A stretch of DNA of 64,000 bases from Psychrobacter glacincola (GCA_001411745.2 LIQB01000003.2:592353-656352), one strand, 5' to 3'; positions 9,690-19,684 are shown, counted from the stretch's first letter. Translations and numbers: made by a program. Notes: generated from the sequence alone by a model not told the origin.

Positions 9690-11093
9690 ATGAGATTTTT
9701 TTCTTTACGTCAAACCAGCCGTGCTGTATTGCTATCTATGAGTGCCAGCCTTGCGCTTACATTGAGCGCCCAAGCTGCCACCGTTAAACCTGCAAAAGCA
9801 CAAGCGCCTCAAGCAAATGCCGTGACCGCGCAGGATAACGTCAATCGTTTGACGCCAGCCAATAGCACCGACGGTATTATTGCTTTAGTCAATGAAAATG
9901 CTATCTTAAAGAGCGATTTGATCGATGCTATTACCCAAGCACAAGCACGTGCACAAGCGGCTGGTGAACCAATAGCAAACTCAGCACAACTACAGTCTGA
10001 GGTGTTAAATGCGCTCATATTGCGTGAGTTACAACTATCAATGGTCAAGCGCGTCGGTTTAAACCCTGATGAAGCGGCTATCAATCAGCGCCTCAGTCAA
10101 ATCGCTCAAGCAGAAGGGCTGACGAGCATCTCAGCTTTGCAACAGCGTTTGGACGCAGCAAAACCTGGTAGCTATGCGGCGCTACGTGCGCAATTAATCG
10201 AAGACGCAGCCATTCAAGCCTTGCAACAGCGCCAAATCGGTAACCGCGTGCGCATCAGCGAACAAGATATTGATGCATTTTTGGCCTCGCCTGAAGCCAA
10301 GCGCTTAAACCAGAGTGAGTATCAAACGATTCATGTACGAGTACCTTACATGGATGACTACAGCCGACTCTCAGAAGCCCAACGCAATGAGGCGTTAAAG
10401 GTAGCAGAAGCTCTGCGGACTCGCCTGCTTGCACCAAACGTTGATGTCGCTGAAGCGGTCGCTGCCAGCCAAGGCAACTATCCTATTCCGCTACAAGGTG
10501 GCGATATGGGCTTTCATAAAGCCGCTTCTCTACCTACAGAGCTATCAAGTGAGATTACCAAACTTGAGGTTGGCGCGGTCAGCGCACCATTAATAACGCC
10601 TGAAGGTATCGATATCATTAAACTTGCTGACAAAAAAGCCAGCGACACCATGCTGATACCGCAGTGGCGTACTCGTCACATATTGGTAAAAGTTGATGAG
10701 CTACAGACAGACGCGCTTGCTGAGCAAAAGATTAATGATTTGTATGAACAGCTACGCAGCGGCGCTGATTTTGCTGGTTTAGCATCGACCTATTCAGATG
10801 ATCCCGGTTCCGCTGGCCGCGGTGGCGATCTTGATTGGGTGAGTGAAGAAGATATGATTGGTCCATTCGAAGCCATGATGAAAAACACGGCGGTTGGTGA
10901 CTACTCTGCTCCTTTCAAAACCCAGTTTGGCTGGCATATCTTGAAAATAGAAGGCAAACGCCAACAAGATGTTAGCGATCAATATCGTCGCAATATGGCA
11001 CGTCAAGCGCTTTATCAGCGCTTAGCACCGCAAGCCAAAGAAGACTGGCTACAAGAGCTACGCGCAGGTGCTTACATCCAAGTACTTGGCTAA
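9690..11093 (+). CDS. surA: Periplasmic chaperone / peptidyl-prolyl isomerase SurA
   Basis: A periplasmic chaperone that escorts unfolded outer-membrane proteins, including LptD, to BamA. I chose the ATG at 9690 over 9669 because GAGGAG sits just before it and it gives a clean signal peptide (MRFFSLRQTSRAVLL... ending AQAA). The product (467 residues) has an N-terminal SurA_N chaperone domain (DGIIALVNENAILKSDL), a first, degenerate parvulin-like segment near 200-310, and a well-conserved second parvulin domain (TRHILVKVDE ... YSDDPGSAGRGGDLDW ... TQFGWHILK). It is co-directional with lptD and ends in a strong terminator. Confidence 0.95.
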   Translation: MRFFSLRQTSRAVLLSMSASLALTLSAQAATVKPAKAQAPQANAVTAQDNVNRLTPANSTDGIIALVNENAILKSDLIDAITQAQARAQAAGEPIANSAQLQSEVLNALILRELQLSMVKRVGLNPDEAAINQRLSQIAQAEGLTSISALQQRLDAAKPGSYAALRAQLIEDAAIQALQQRQIGNRVRISEQDIDAFLASPEAKRLNQSEYQTIHVRVPYMDDYSRLSEAQRNEALKVAEALRTRLLAPNVDVAEAVAASQGNYPIPLQGGDMGFHKAASLPTELSSEITKLEVGAVSAPLITPEGIDIIKLADKKASDTMLIPQWRTRHILVKVDELQTDALAEQKINDLYEQLRSGADFAGLASTYSDDPGSAGRGGDLDWVSEEDMIGPFEAMMKNTAVGDYSAPFKTQFGWHILKIEGKRQQDVSDQYRRNMARQALYQRLAPQAKEDWLQELRAGAYIQVLG

Positions 11094-11135
11094 CTGATAC
11101 AGGCATCGATAAGTCAAATCTAATAATGCTTTGTC

Positions 11136-11171
11136 AAAAAGGGTATATGCTAATGCATGTACCCTTTTTTT
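11136..11171 (+). terminator. Intrinsic terminator of lptD-surA
   Basis: The stem GGGTATATGC / GCATGTACCC (one G-T pair) is extended by A-T pairs, has a TAAT loop and is followed by seven T. Confidence 0.85.
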
Positions 11172-11280
11172 ATTGACGTTCATTTATGCGCTAAAAATAA
11201 TCAGAAGGTAATCTCAAATATATTGCAGCATATCCAAACACAAGAATATCGAATAAAATAAATGTAAGCATTACGCACAC

Positions 11281-11319
11281 AAAGAAAAGCCCCGAACCTA
11301 GGGCGATTGGTTCGGGGCT
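11281..11319 (-). terminator. Intrinsic terminator of the Rsm-like small RNA
   Basis: An 11-bp perfect G+C-rich stem (AGCCCCGAACC / GGTTCGGGGCT) with a 10-base loop is followed, on the minus strand, by TTTTCTTT. Confidence 0.8.
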
Positions 11320-11460
11320 ATGGCGCTTCATATTGTTGTTATTATTTCTTCCATGCTGACTCATCCTAAGTCATAAACAGTATCCTATAAGACAGCGGGC
11401 TGACCTGTGCTTTTATTGATACTGTCTCAACACTGCATCCATGCGTATCCTTGTGTTGAT
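11281..11460 (-). ncRNA. Candidate RsmX/Y/Z-like (CsrB-type) small RNA
   Basis: On the minus strand a ~180-base transcript can be drawn from a -10 hexamer TACAAT (11472-11467) to an intrinsic terminator. It carries five GGA motifs (11450-11448, 11440-11438, 11385-11383, 11366-11364, 11352-11350). The clearest is a textbook CsrA/RsmA site: stem TGACT / AGTCA (11373-11357) with loop TAGGATG. The first two GGAs lie inside a helix closed by CAACAC / GTGTTG. The 3' end is the stem AGCCCCGAACC / GGTTCGGGGCT followed by TTTTCTTT. About 57 bases upstream lies a GacA-type palindrome. No ORF fills the region. CsrA/RsmA sequestration is known for RNAs of this design; applying it here is inference. No sequence search was possible. 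Confidence 0.72.
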
Positions 11461-11466
11461 GGTGGT

Positions 11467-11472
11467 ATTGTA
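11467..11472 (-). promoter_or_regulatory. -10 element of the Rsm-like small RNA
   Basis: TACAAT lies seven bases before the proposed start at 11460. The hexamer 17 bases upstream (TAGTCG) is a poor -35, as expected for an activator-dependent promoter. Confidence 0.5.
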
Positions 11473-11516
11473 GGGTAATCAGTTTGATGCGACTAGAGGC
11501 TAAAAACCTTATTTAA

Positions 11517-11534
11517 CGTAAGCATATGCTTACA
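11517..11534 (-). promoter_or_regulatory. GacA-type upstream activating sequence
   Basis: On the minus strand the sequence reads TGTAAGCATATGCTTACG. The known GacA site of rsmX/Y/Z promoters in Pseudomonas is TGTAAG-N6-CTTACA, so 11 of 12 specified bases match. Its centre is about 65 bases before the proposed start. A run of T on the plus-strand side could make it look like a terminator, but no plus-strand gene ends here. Confidence 0.7.
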
Positions 11535-11588
11535 GCCTTTTTTAACATTGCATCATACGATGGCTATAGTATTGGCAGGCTATCAACC

Positions 11589-12713
11589 CTAACTTCTCTG
11601 CTCTTCTGCATGTTCCTTTGAGACTTTTTCACCTTCTTTTTTACCTTCTATTATTTTATGATCGGTCTCTTTAATATCTTCCGCTTCTGCAGTAGGAGCA
11701 TTTTGCGCTTGATTGCTCTCCTCTTCTGGTTCGTATTGTAAAGTCGTCATAACAGGGAAGTGATCCGAACCTATCGAAGGCATACGCCGAATATCCACTA
11801 CCGTAAAGCAAGCACTATGGAAAATATGATCCAGCGCCCAACGTAAAAATGGATAGCTGACATGAAACGTATTGATAAAATGTCGACCAATACGCGGATC
11901 CAACAATCCTGAGATACGTTGAAAGCGTCGCGTCGTCTTTGACCATGCTACATCATTGAGGTCGCCTGCCAATATCGCCGTTTGCTTGTTTTCTTTGATG
12001 TGTTTGCCAACCATCAATAGTTCAGCATCGCGGGTAGTAGATTTATCCGCTTCCGTCGGGCTTGGCGGCATGGGATGCAAGCAATACAACCAAATCACAC
12101 GCCCGCTTTGCAGGCGCAGTTGGGCATGAATAGAAGGTATGTCATCAATCATCAAGTACTTAACTTCAGGATCAATCAACTCAAGCTTAGAATAAAGATG
12201 CATCCCATACAGATTGTCTAGTGGCACTTTCACGGTGTAAGGATAATCAGCTTCGATTTGATGCAGCGCTTTTTCCCATTTTTCATCACTCTCTAGCGTG
12301 ATTAAAATATCAGGCTGTCTTTGCTTCACCAAATCCACCAATTTTTGGGTGTCATCATTGGGCGTCAGTACGTTTGATACCATTATTTTTAGTTGATGCA
12401 CCTGCCCTTCTGGCTTGTCTTTTGCCTTTTGAACTTCTTTTTTCCATAGCTTGGTATAAGGCAATACCATCCTAAGCTGAAAGGCTAATGTAATGCTTAA
12501 GACGATAAATAACAGCCACTGTCCCAGCTGCCACTCTGACCAAAAAATCAGCATACCAACCCAAGCAATGACACCCAATACCATGATCTGAATACGCGGA
12601 AATTCAACACCGCGCACCCACCAATTATCCAGTGGTATCCAGCCCCAAATCGTCACAAATGCGATGAACCCTGCTAGCCACTGTATGCTGTAATATAATA
12701 GTGAGAGATCCAT
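11589..12713 (-). CDS. Membrane-anchored endonuclease/exonuclease/phosphatase-family protein
   Basis: 374 residues. The first ~90 residues contain two or three hydrophobic helices (LAGFIAFVTIWGWIPL, IMVLGVIAWVGMLIFW, LLFIVLSITLAF). The EEP (DNase I-like) domain follows, with ILAGDLNDVAWS and the terminal IGSDHFPVM motif supplying metal-binding and catalytic residues. The final ~50 residues are charged (Glu/Lys rich). Substrate is unknown: proteins of this shape are annotated as endonucleases or as phosphodiesterases. It is divergent from asd. No terminator lies directly downstream; the Rsm-like RNA locus follows on the same strand. Confidence 0.75.
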   Translation of the reverse strand: MDLSLLYYSIQWLAGFIAFVTIWGWIPLDNWWVRGVEFPRIQIMVLGVIAWVGMLIFWSEWQLGQWLLFIVLSITLAFQLRMVLPYTKLWKKEVQKAKDKPEGQVHQLKIMVSNVLTPNDDTQKLVDLVKQRQPDILITLESDEKWEKALHQIEADYPYTVKVPLDNLYGMHLYSKLELIDPEVKYLMIDDIPSIHAQLRLQSGRVIWLYCLHPMPPSPTEADKSTTRDAELLMVGKHIKENKQTAILAGDLNDVAWSKTTRRFQRISGLLDPRIGRHFINTFHVSYPFLRWALDHIFHSACFTVVDIRRMPSIGSDHFPVMTTLQYEPEEESNQAQNAPTAEAEDIKETDHKIIEGKKEGEKVSKEHAEEQRS

Positions 12714-13096
12714 AGTATGTATTAGCCGTCTATTAAATGATGAATATCGCCATGATTTTAACTGAACTGACGTTAGCTGTTTACTTTAGCATTTCAGAAG
12801 GTTATCGCCTACTAATGAGCATGGATTATTCGTTAACCGCTATAAAACATTACACTTTTAATTCGCCCACCATAACGGGTACTATGGACGAACTTTATTT
12901 TTAGGGCTATCTACTTGTGGCGAGTGAGGCGTCGATACTATCGCCATTAGGTTAATAACTTAAAGTTATACTGAACATCATTAATAGTGTATGAAAAACC
13001 CCTAAAAACGGCCAAAACGCCTTGCTTTTTATGGCTATTCACGGCATTGTTATCGGCTGGCAATGCAACAATTTATGGTAAAAAGGATTGAGTTTG
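12714..13096. other. Intergenic region between the EEP protein and asd
   Basis: A 383-base gap between divergent genes. It must hold two promoters, but I found no hexamer pair good enough to name. A 55-codon plus-strand ORF (12737-12904) lacks a ribosome site and was rejected. Confidence 0.5.
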
Positions 13097-14230
13097 ATGA
13101 GTAATTTAACAGTAGGCTTGGTAGGCTGGCGCGGCATGGTCGGTTCAGTATTAATACAACGTATGACTGAGGAAAAAGACTTTGACGGTATTACACCCGT
13201 GTTTTTCTCAACCAGCAACGCAGGTGGTGATGCCCCAAGCCTTGATGGTATTCATACCGGCCAATTAAAAGATGCTCATGATATTGACGCGCTAGCAGCT
13301 TGTGATGTCATCATTACCTGCCAAGGCGGCGACTATACCTCGCAAGTCCATCAACCGCTACGTGATAGTGGCTGGAATGGCTACTGGATTGATGCGGCGA
13401 GCACATTACGCATGAAAGATGAGAGTATCATTATTCTTGATCCAGTCAATCGTACTGTCATTGATAGCGCCTTAGCCAGTGGTAAAAAAGACTTTATCGG
13501 TGGTAACTGTACCGTGTCATTGATGCTCATGGCGATTGGCGAGCTGTTTAATAAAGGTTGGGTTGAATGGGTCAGCGCCATGACTTATCAAGCCGCTAGT
13601 GGCTCTGGTGCAAACAACATGCGCGAATTAATCGCTGGCATGGGCGTGCTACACGATGCGGTCAAAGATGAATTGGCTGATCCTGCTAGCGCTATTCTTG
13701 AAATTGATAAAAAAATCGCGCAAACCCAACGCTCGAACGACTTCCCTACCCAGTACTTTGGTGTACCACTAGCTGGTAGCTTGATTCCATATATTGATGT
13801 TCAACTAGAGAACAAGCAGTCAAAAGAAGAATGGAAAGGTGGTGTTGAAACCAACAAAATCCTTGGTAATTCTGAAGCTGATAAGATTGCTATCGACGGT
13901 ATGTGTGTCCGCGTTGGCGCGATGCGCTGTCATGCGCAAGGCCTTACCATCAAGCTCAAAAAAGACATTCCACTAGAAGAAATCGAAGCGGCGCTAAAAA
14001 ATAGCGGCAACGAGTGGTTGGACTTGGTAGAAGACGACAAAGAAACCACCATGAACCGCTTAACGCCAGTAGCCGTGACTGGTACATTAACAGTTGCACT
14101 AGGTCGCTTGCGTAAGCTCAATATGGGCCCTGAGTATCTAGGCGCATTTACCGTTGGTGATCAACTATTATGGGGCGCAGCCGAGCCGTTACGTCGTATG
14201 CTTAATATCATCCGTGAGCAAAAAGACTAA
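13097..14230 (+). CDS. asd: Aspartate-semialdehyde dehydrogenase
   Basis: Catalyses NADPH-dependent reduction of aspartyl phosphate to aspartate semialdehyde, the branch point to lysine, diaminopimelate (for peptidoglycan), threonine and methionine. The N-terminal [12 protein letters not shown] is the NADP-binding loop, and the active-site Cys is in [11 protein letters not shown] use the ATG at 13097 because AAGGA lies nine bases before it; a TTG three codons upstream is the alternative. The 377-residue length is close to the Pseudomonas and E. coli enzymes. It appears monocistronic, ending in a strong terminator. Confidence 0.96.
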   Translation: MSNLTVGLVGWRGMVGSVLIQRMTEEKDFDGITPVFFSTSNAGGDAPSLDGIHTGQLKDAHDIDALAACDVIITCQGGDYTSQVHQPLRDSGWNGYWIDAASTLRMKDESIIILDPVNRTVIDSALASGKKDFIGGNCTVSLMLMAIGELFNKGWVEWVSAMTYQAASGSGANNMRELIAGMGVLHDAVKDELADPASAILEIDKKIAQTQRSNDFPTQYFGVPLAGSLIPYIDVQLENKQSKEEWKGGVETNKILGNSEADKIAIDGMCVRVGAMRCHAQGLTIKLKKDIPLEEIEAALKNSGNEWLDLVEDDKETTMNRLTPVAVTGTLTVALGRLRKLNMGPEYLGAFTVGDQLLWGAAEPLRRMLNIIREQKD

Positions 14231-14255
14231 GTTTACTTTCTTAAAAAGTCAGTAC

Positions 14256-14284
14256 AAAAAAGACAGCATTTGCTGTCTTTTTTT
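14256..14284 (+). terminator. Intrinsic terminator of asd
   Basis: AAAAAAGACAGC pairs with GCTGTCTTTTTT across an ATTT loop, followed by a T-run. Confidence 0.9.
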
Positions 14285-14394
14285 ATGGGCATATCATTTC
14301 CAAAAATTTGAATAGCACGGCAAACAGATGCAAACACTACTTATAATAAGCTCAGCAAATGTGACAACGCTCATCTTATACTTTGAGCCTAGTA

Positions 14395-15045
14395 TTACTT
14401 TGGCTTGTAAGCAATCATCACTTCATTACGGCGCAAAAAAGGCAGCGTCCAAGGCGGATTATAACGTGCCAGTTCAGGCTCGCCCGTTATAGTCAAATTT
14501 TGGGTTTGCATCCAAGATTGTAGCTCTTCCGTTTTAGTAGCTACTTTTTTACTGCCTGCCAACCCTGAAAACTTAATCACACCGTACGTCTGTGCTGGCA
14601 CCTCGGTAATCGTGATGTTTGGATTATTGGGCTTTGGCAGTGTTTGCATCGTATATTGACTGGGCATAGTAAATTGTACACGCCACTTACCATCGTTTTG
14701 CTGCATGCTTACTGGTGCTGTCATCGCAATTTTTTGTGATTCGCTATCACTCTTTTTGTTATTAGGCTGCATTGTAACGGGCGCAGTCATGCTAATTTTA
14801 CTACTACCGCCAGTTGGCGCTGTATTATTGCCAAATATATAGTCGGCTAACACTTTAAACCCTTCGCGACTGGCTGAGTCTTGGTCACCACTTACCAACG
14901 TTTGCGCCACTAGCTGCTTATCGTAACGACGCAGCTCAAAGTCATCCATTTGCGACAACACTGTATAATTCGGCTCTTCGGTCGCCATAGCTGCTCCTGA
15001 GGTTAATAATGAACCACTCAATAATAAGTAGGTTGCCTTTTTCAT
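14395..15045 (-). CDS. SOUL-family heme-binding-like exported protein
   Basis: 216 residues with a signal peptide (MKKATYLLLSGSLLTSGAAMA). The SOUL/HBP domain follows: NYTVLSQMDDFELRRYDKQ at the start, KISMTAPVTMQ and a repeat of that segment (KIAMTAPVSMQ), and NPPWTLPFLRRNEVMI at the end. Family members bind heme or tetrapyrroles in eukaryotes; in bacteria the role is unknown and heme binding should not be assumed. The ribosome site GGAGAC supports the start. No operon partner. Confidence 0.85.
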   Translation of the reverse strand: MKKATYLLLSGSLLTSGAAMATEEPNYTVLSQMDDFELRRYDKQLVAQTLVSGDQDSASREGFKVLADYIFGNNTAPTGGSSKISMTAPVTMQPNNKKSDSESQKIAMTAPVSMQQNDGKWRVQFTMPSQYTMQTLPKPNNPNITITEVPAQTYGVIKFSGLAGSKKVATKTEELQSWMQTQNLTITGEPELARYNPPWTLPFLRRNEVMIAYKPK

Positions 15046-15233
15046 AGTATGTCTCCAGCAGTTGAAACATCGCTTAGCAATGGTTACTGTCTCGCCATTA
15101 TGATTTCTACTTTATCAATTACTCATAAGTACTGTCTGTGTCTTTTGGTTATGACAAAATACTATTAACCAAAAGACACATTTATCAGATATATCAATAC
15201 CTCATAAACATCCATGTCCAAAAAAACTACTAA

Positions 15234-16433
<1,200 letters not shown>

Positions 16434-16460
16434 TCATATTTTTGCAATTGTCATAGCTAT

Positions 16461-16494
16461 AAAAAGGGCTTAAGAATTATCTTAAGCCCTTTTT
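16461..16494. terminator. Bidirectional terminator between tgt and the SNF transporter
   Basis: A perfect 14-bp stem (AAAAAGGGCTTAAG / CTTAAGCCCTTTTT) has a six-base loop and lies between two convergent genes. Confidence 0.9.
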
Positions 16495-16529
16495 AGTGTG
16501 TTGCTTTTATTATTTCTAGTTAATCAGTA

Positions 16530-17882
16530 CTAGCCCATTAACGAGGTTACAAATACCACGATCACGGCAATTGGTGCTACAAACTTAGCAACGATTTGCC
16601 ATAATTGCCATGCACCATTAGACAGACCAAGCTCTTGCTGAATACTGCGTTGATCCATTTGCCAACCAACGAAAATAATTGCAGCAAGACCAGTTAGCGG
16701 GAGAAGAAATTTACTGGTAATTTTATCCAATGCATCAAAGATACCATTACCCATGATAGTGAAGTCAGACCATAGGTTAAATGATAGTAGTGCCGCAACG
16801 CCTAATAGCCAAATCACCGTGCTGGCAACGATGGTTGATACCGTACGACTCATCGGTGTACGTTCTTCTAAAAACTCAACGGTTGGCTCAAGCAATGAGA
16901 TTGATGAGGTAATAGCAGCAAAAGTAATAAGTAAGAAGAACAATGTACCAATGATCGTCCCTGCGCCCATGCTACCAAAAGCGATCGGTAGGCTGACAAA
17001 GATAAGACCAGGACCTGAAGCAGGGTCTAGACCATTGCTAAAGATGATTGGGAAGATTGCTAGACCAGCAGCCAAAGCAATAACCGTATCTAAAATCACA
17101 ACAGTACGGGCAGTTTTTAGTAAGTTCACTTCACGACCCAAATATGAGCCATAAGCAATCATAATACCCATACCAATAGATAGGGTGAAGAAGGCATGAC
17201 CCAATGCTGCAAGCATCACATCGCCAGTCAACTTGCTAAGATCTGGTGTAAATAGATAAGCCACTGCTTCGCCAAAACCACCGTTAATCACGTTATAACC
17301 AACGATGACGAACAAAATCACGCCGAGTAATGGCATTAAGACTTTAGCCGTGGTTTCGATACCTTTGGTCACACCAATACCGACAATCAAAGCAGTAATA
17401 GCCATAAACACCGTATGCCAAATCGTCAACGTCCCTGCTGAAGCCAACATAGCATCAAAGGTCGCAGCAATAGAATCACTGTCTTGACCAATAAAACTGC
17501 CTGTACCTGCTTTAGTAATGTAGTTGAGTGCCCAACCGCCGATCACACTATAAAACGATAGAATTAAGAAACCACCTAAAATACCTGACGCGCCAATGAT
17601 GCCCCAACTGCGCGACTTACCTTCACTTGCTGCAACATCCGCAAAAGTGTTGACTGGATTTTTTTGCCCACGGCGACCAATCAGCCATTCAGCGACTAGA
17701 ATCGGAAAACCTACCAGCGCGATACAGAATAAATAAGCGATAACGAAAGCTGAACCACCGCTTTCACCGACCATATAAGGAAACTTCCATATGTTTCCCA
17801 AACCAACTGCTGAACCAACCGCTGCCAATACGAAGCCAAAACTTGAGCTCCACTGTGCATGTTCTTGTTTATTAATAGCCAT
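16530..17882 (-). CDS. Sodium-dependent transporter, SNF (neurotransmitter symporter) family
   Basis: A 450-residue inner-membrane protein with about 11-12 helices. The N-terminal AAVGSAVGLGNIWKFPY and ESGGSAFVIAYL motifs are the Na+ and substrate binding signature of LeuT-fold SNF transporters. The likely substrate is an amino acid, coupled to Na+ uptake; which one cannot be told. A GAGGACGG ribosome site precedes the ATG. It stands alone between terminators. Confidence 0.9.
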   Translation of the reverse strand: MAINKQEHAQWSSSFGFVLAAVGSAVGLGNIWKFPYMVGESGGSAFVIAYLFCIALVGFPILVAEWLIGRRGQKNPVNTFADVAASEGKSRSWGIIGASGILGGFLILSFYSVIGGWALNYITKAGTGSFIGQDSDSIAATFDAMLASAGTLTIWHTVFMAITALIVGIGVTKGIETTAKVLMPLLGVILFVIVGYNVINGGFGEAVAYLFTPDLSKLTGDVMLAALGHAFFTLSIGMGIMIAYGSYLGREVNLLKTARTVVILDTVIALAAGLAIFPIIFSNGLDPASGPGLIFVSLPIAFGSMGAGTIIGTLFFLLITFAAITSSISLLEPTVEFLEERTPMSRTVSTIVASTVIWLLGVAALLSFNLWSDFTIMGNGIFDALDKITSKFLLPLTGLAAIIFVGWQMDQRSIQQELGLSNGAWQLWQIVAKFVAPIAVIVVFVTSLMG

Positions 17883-18074
17883 TTTTTCCGTCCTCGTGCT
17901 TCAATTAACATCACTGATAATCTTCCTTGATTATCATAAATAGCCATGAAAAATATCAAGCTATTCAATAAACACCTCAATGTGAGGCGTCCAGCAACAT
18001 TAAGAAAGAATTGTTTACAATATCGTAAAGGCTCAGTTTCTGCTAAGCCACCAAAAAAGTCAAGCGCTCATAAA

Positions 18075-18104
18075 CATAAAAAGCCATAACAATTGGTTAT
18101 GGCT
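18075..18104 (-). terminator. Terminator at the end of the lpxA-side cluster
   Basis: AGCCATAAC / GTTATGGCT (9 bp, 5-base loop) is followed on the minus strand by TTTTTATG, about 90 bases after lpxA. Confidence 0.7.
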
Positions 18105-18192
18105 TCTGGTAATTTTATCTATAACTGACAAGAGTTTGGCTAATTAAAAAAGGCATACTATATATGATTTTCAGCAAAAGCCAATCGCCGTT

Positions 18193-18972
18193 CTAGCGCA
18201 CCACACCACGACGGCTTTTTTGTAGTGAATCAATGAGCAACTGGATTTTCGGCTCTTTTGGTAGCAGCTCATTATTCAAAACTTCAAGCGCTTGCACGGT
18301 CGTCAGACCGGATCTAAAAATCATACGATAAGCTTGACGCAATACCTCAATTGTCTCTTTTGACCATCCTTTACGACGCATGCCTTCCACATTGAGACCA
18401 TGAGTCGTTGCTGGATTACCAGATACCATGGTAAAGGCTGCTACATCTTTTAGAATCAGACTTGCGCCCCCAATCAAGCTATAGTCATCGACCGTACAAA
18501 ACTGATGAATACCTGAGTTACCGCCAATGATCGTGTGATTACCGACAGTCACATGCCCTGCAACGCCAACATTGTTGGCCAATACATTATGATCGCCAAT
18601 TACACAATCATGAGCCACATGAGTGTTCACCATCAGTAGATTATGGCTGCCTATTTTAGTGAGCTCACTATCTTGTGCGGTGCCGCGGTGTAAACTACAG
18701 GCTTCTCGAACGGTATTATGATCGCCAATCTCAAGCCAAGTACGCTCACCAGCATACTTCAAATCCTGAGGATCTTCGCCAATGCTCGCAAATTGATAAA
18801 ACTCATTGTGTTGACCAATACGAGTCAATTTGGTAACAACTACATGGCGATGCAGAACCGTGTGAGCGCCAATAGTGACCTCATCACCGACGATACAATA
18901 CGGACCAATGATAGCAGTCTCATCAATTTGGGCGGACGGTGAGATGAGTGCTGTTGGATGAATCTGACTCAT
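18193..18972 (-). CDS. lpxA: UDP-GlcNAc acyltransferase
   Basis: First enzyme of lipid A synthesis: moves a hydroxyacyl chain from ACP to UDP-GlcNAc in the cytosol. The product starting MSQIHPTALISPSAQ (259 residues) fits the family (E. coli 262). An upstream TTG/ATG giving 15 more residues is less likely, since AAAGG lies before this ATG. The left-handed beta-helix hexapeptide repeats fill residues 5-190; the catalytic His is in NTHVAHDCVIGDHN. It is the last gene of the cluster and lpxB does not follow. A 202-base gap with a perfect 15-bp inverted repeat separates it from fabZ, so separate regulation is possible. Confidence 0.95.
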   Translation of the reverse strand: MSQIHPTALISPSAQIDETAIIGPYCIVGDEVTIGAHTVLHRHVVVTKLTRIGQHNEFYQFASIGEDPQDLKYAGERTWLEIGDHNTVREACSLHRGTAQDSELTKIGSHNLLMVNTHVAHDCVIGDHNVLANNVGVAGHVTVGNHTIIGGNSGIHQFCTVDDYSLIGGASLILKDVAAFTMVSGNPATTHGLNVEGMRRKGWSKETIEVLRQAYRMIFRSGLTTVQALEVLNNELLPKEPKIQLLIDSLQKSRRGVVR

Positions 18973-19103
18973 AATGTGGGCCTTTGTATGATCTGATGCG
19001 AGTAAATGGTAAAACAAATACAGCCAATTTAGTTTTATGAGAAAACCTAAGCATGGCTCTGCTGTTAAATGCGAGTGTCAATTATAATGCTTATGACCCG
19101 CTT

Positions 19104-19144
19104 TGACCTAATTCTTTAGACGCTTTGTTTAAAGAATTAGGTCA
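19104..19144. repeat. 15-bp perfect inverted repeat between fabZ and lpxA
   Basis: TGACCTAATTCTTTA (19104-19118) is exactly complementary to TAAAGAATTAGGTCA (19130-19144), with an 11-base loop. No T-run follows on either strand, so it is not a standard terminator. Confidence 0.85.
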
Positions 19145-19174
19145 GCTACGAGGCACAATGGCTATTGGTAAACG

Positions 19175-19684
19175 TTATTGTCCTTGGCGAGCAATCATTA
19201 TTTGCGCACTGGCGGCTAACTCATCGTCAACATGTACAGTACAGTCAAATTTATAAATACCGCGCTTCTGCATCACTGTTTTAGCACGAATAGTCAGCTG
19301 ATCACCAGGAATCACTCGACGCTTAAAACGGACTTTATCAACACCTGCAAACAGATATAAATAACCATCTTCTGCGGTTAGACCGGCACTGATAAATCCG
19401 AGCACGCCTGAGACCTGAGCCATGCACTCAACCATAAGTACCCCTGGCATAATCGGCTCATCAGGAAAATGACCATTGAAAAACTCTTCATTGATAGTCA
19501 CATTCTTAATACCCGTAATGCACTCACCAGGCGTGCAATCAATAATCTTATCTACTAAAAGAAAAGGATAACGGTGTGGCAAATAATGCTTTAACGTATG
19601 ATAAGTTAATGGCAGCGTAAGACCTTGCTCAGCTAAGCTTTTCATTTCTTTATCATTCAAAATATCGATATCGGTGCTGCTCAT
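19175..19684 (-). CDS. fabZ: 3-hydroxyacyl-[ACP] dehydratase
   Basis: Dehydrates beta-hydroxyacyl-ACP in fatty-acid elongation and competes with LpxA/LpxD for the same hydroxyacyl-ACP pool. Hot-dog fold; the catalytic His is in LPHRYPFLLVDKI and the Glu region in GHFPDEPIMPGVLMVECMAQ. 169 residues with a ~20-residue N-terminal extension compared with the E. coli enzyme. AGGAAG precedes the ATG. It sits 72 bases after lpxD. Confidence 0.96.
   Translation of the reverse strand: MSSTDIDILNDKEMKSLAEQGLTLPLTYHTLKHYLPHRYPFLLVDKIIDCTPGECITGIKNVTINEEFFNGHFPDEPIMPGVLMVECMAQVSGVLGFISAGLTAEDGYLYLFAGVDKVRFKRRVIPGDQLTIRAKTVMQKRGIYKFDCTVHVDDELAASAQIMIARQGQ

Noticed and set aside
11517..11545. GTAAGCATATGCTTAC plus a downstream T-run read as a plus-strand terminator
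   Set aside because: surA already ends at a strong terminator 350 bases earlier and no plus-strand gene lies between. The match to the GacA box and the minus-strand RNA explain it better.
12737..12904. 55-codon plus-strand ORF upstream of asd
   Set aside because: No ribosome site, no recognisable domain or signal, and it overlaps a region that must hold two divergent promoters.
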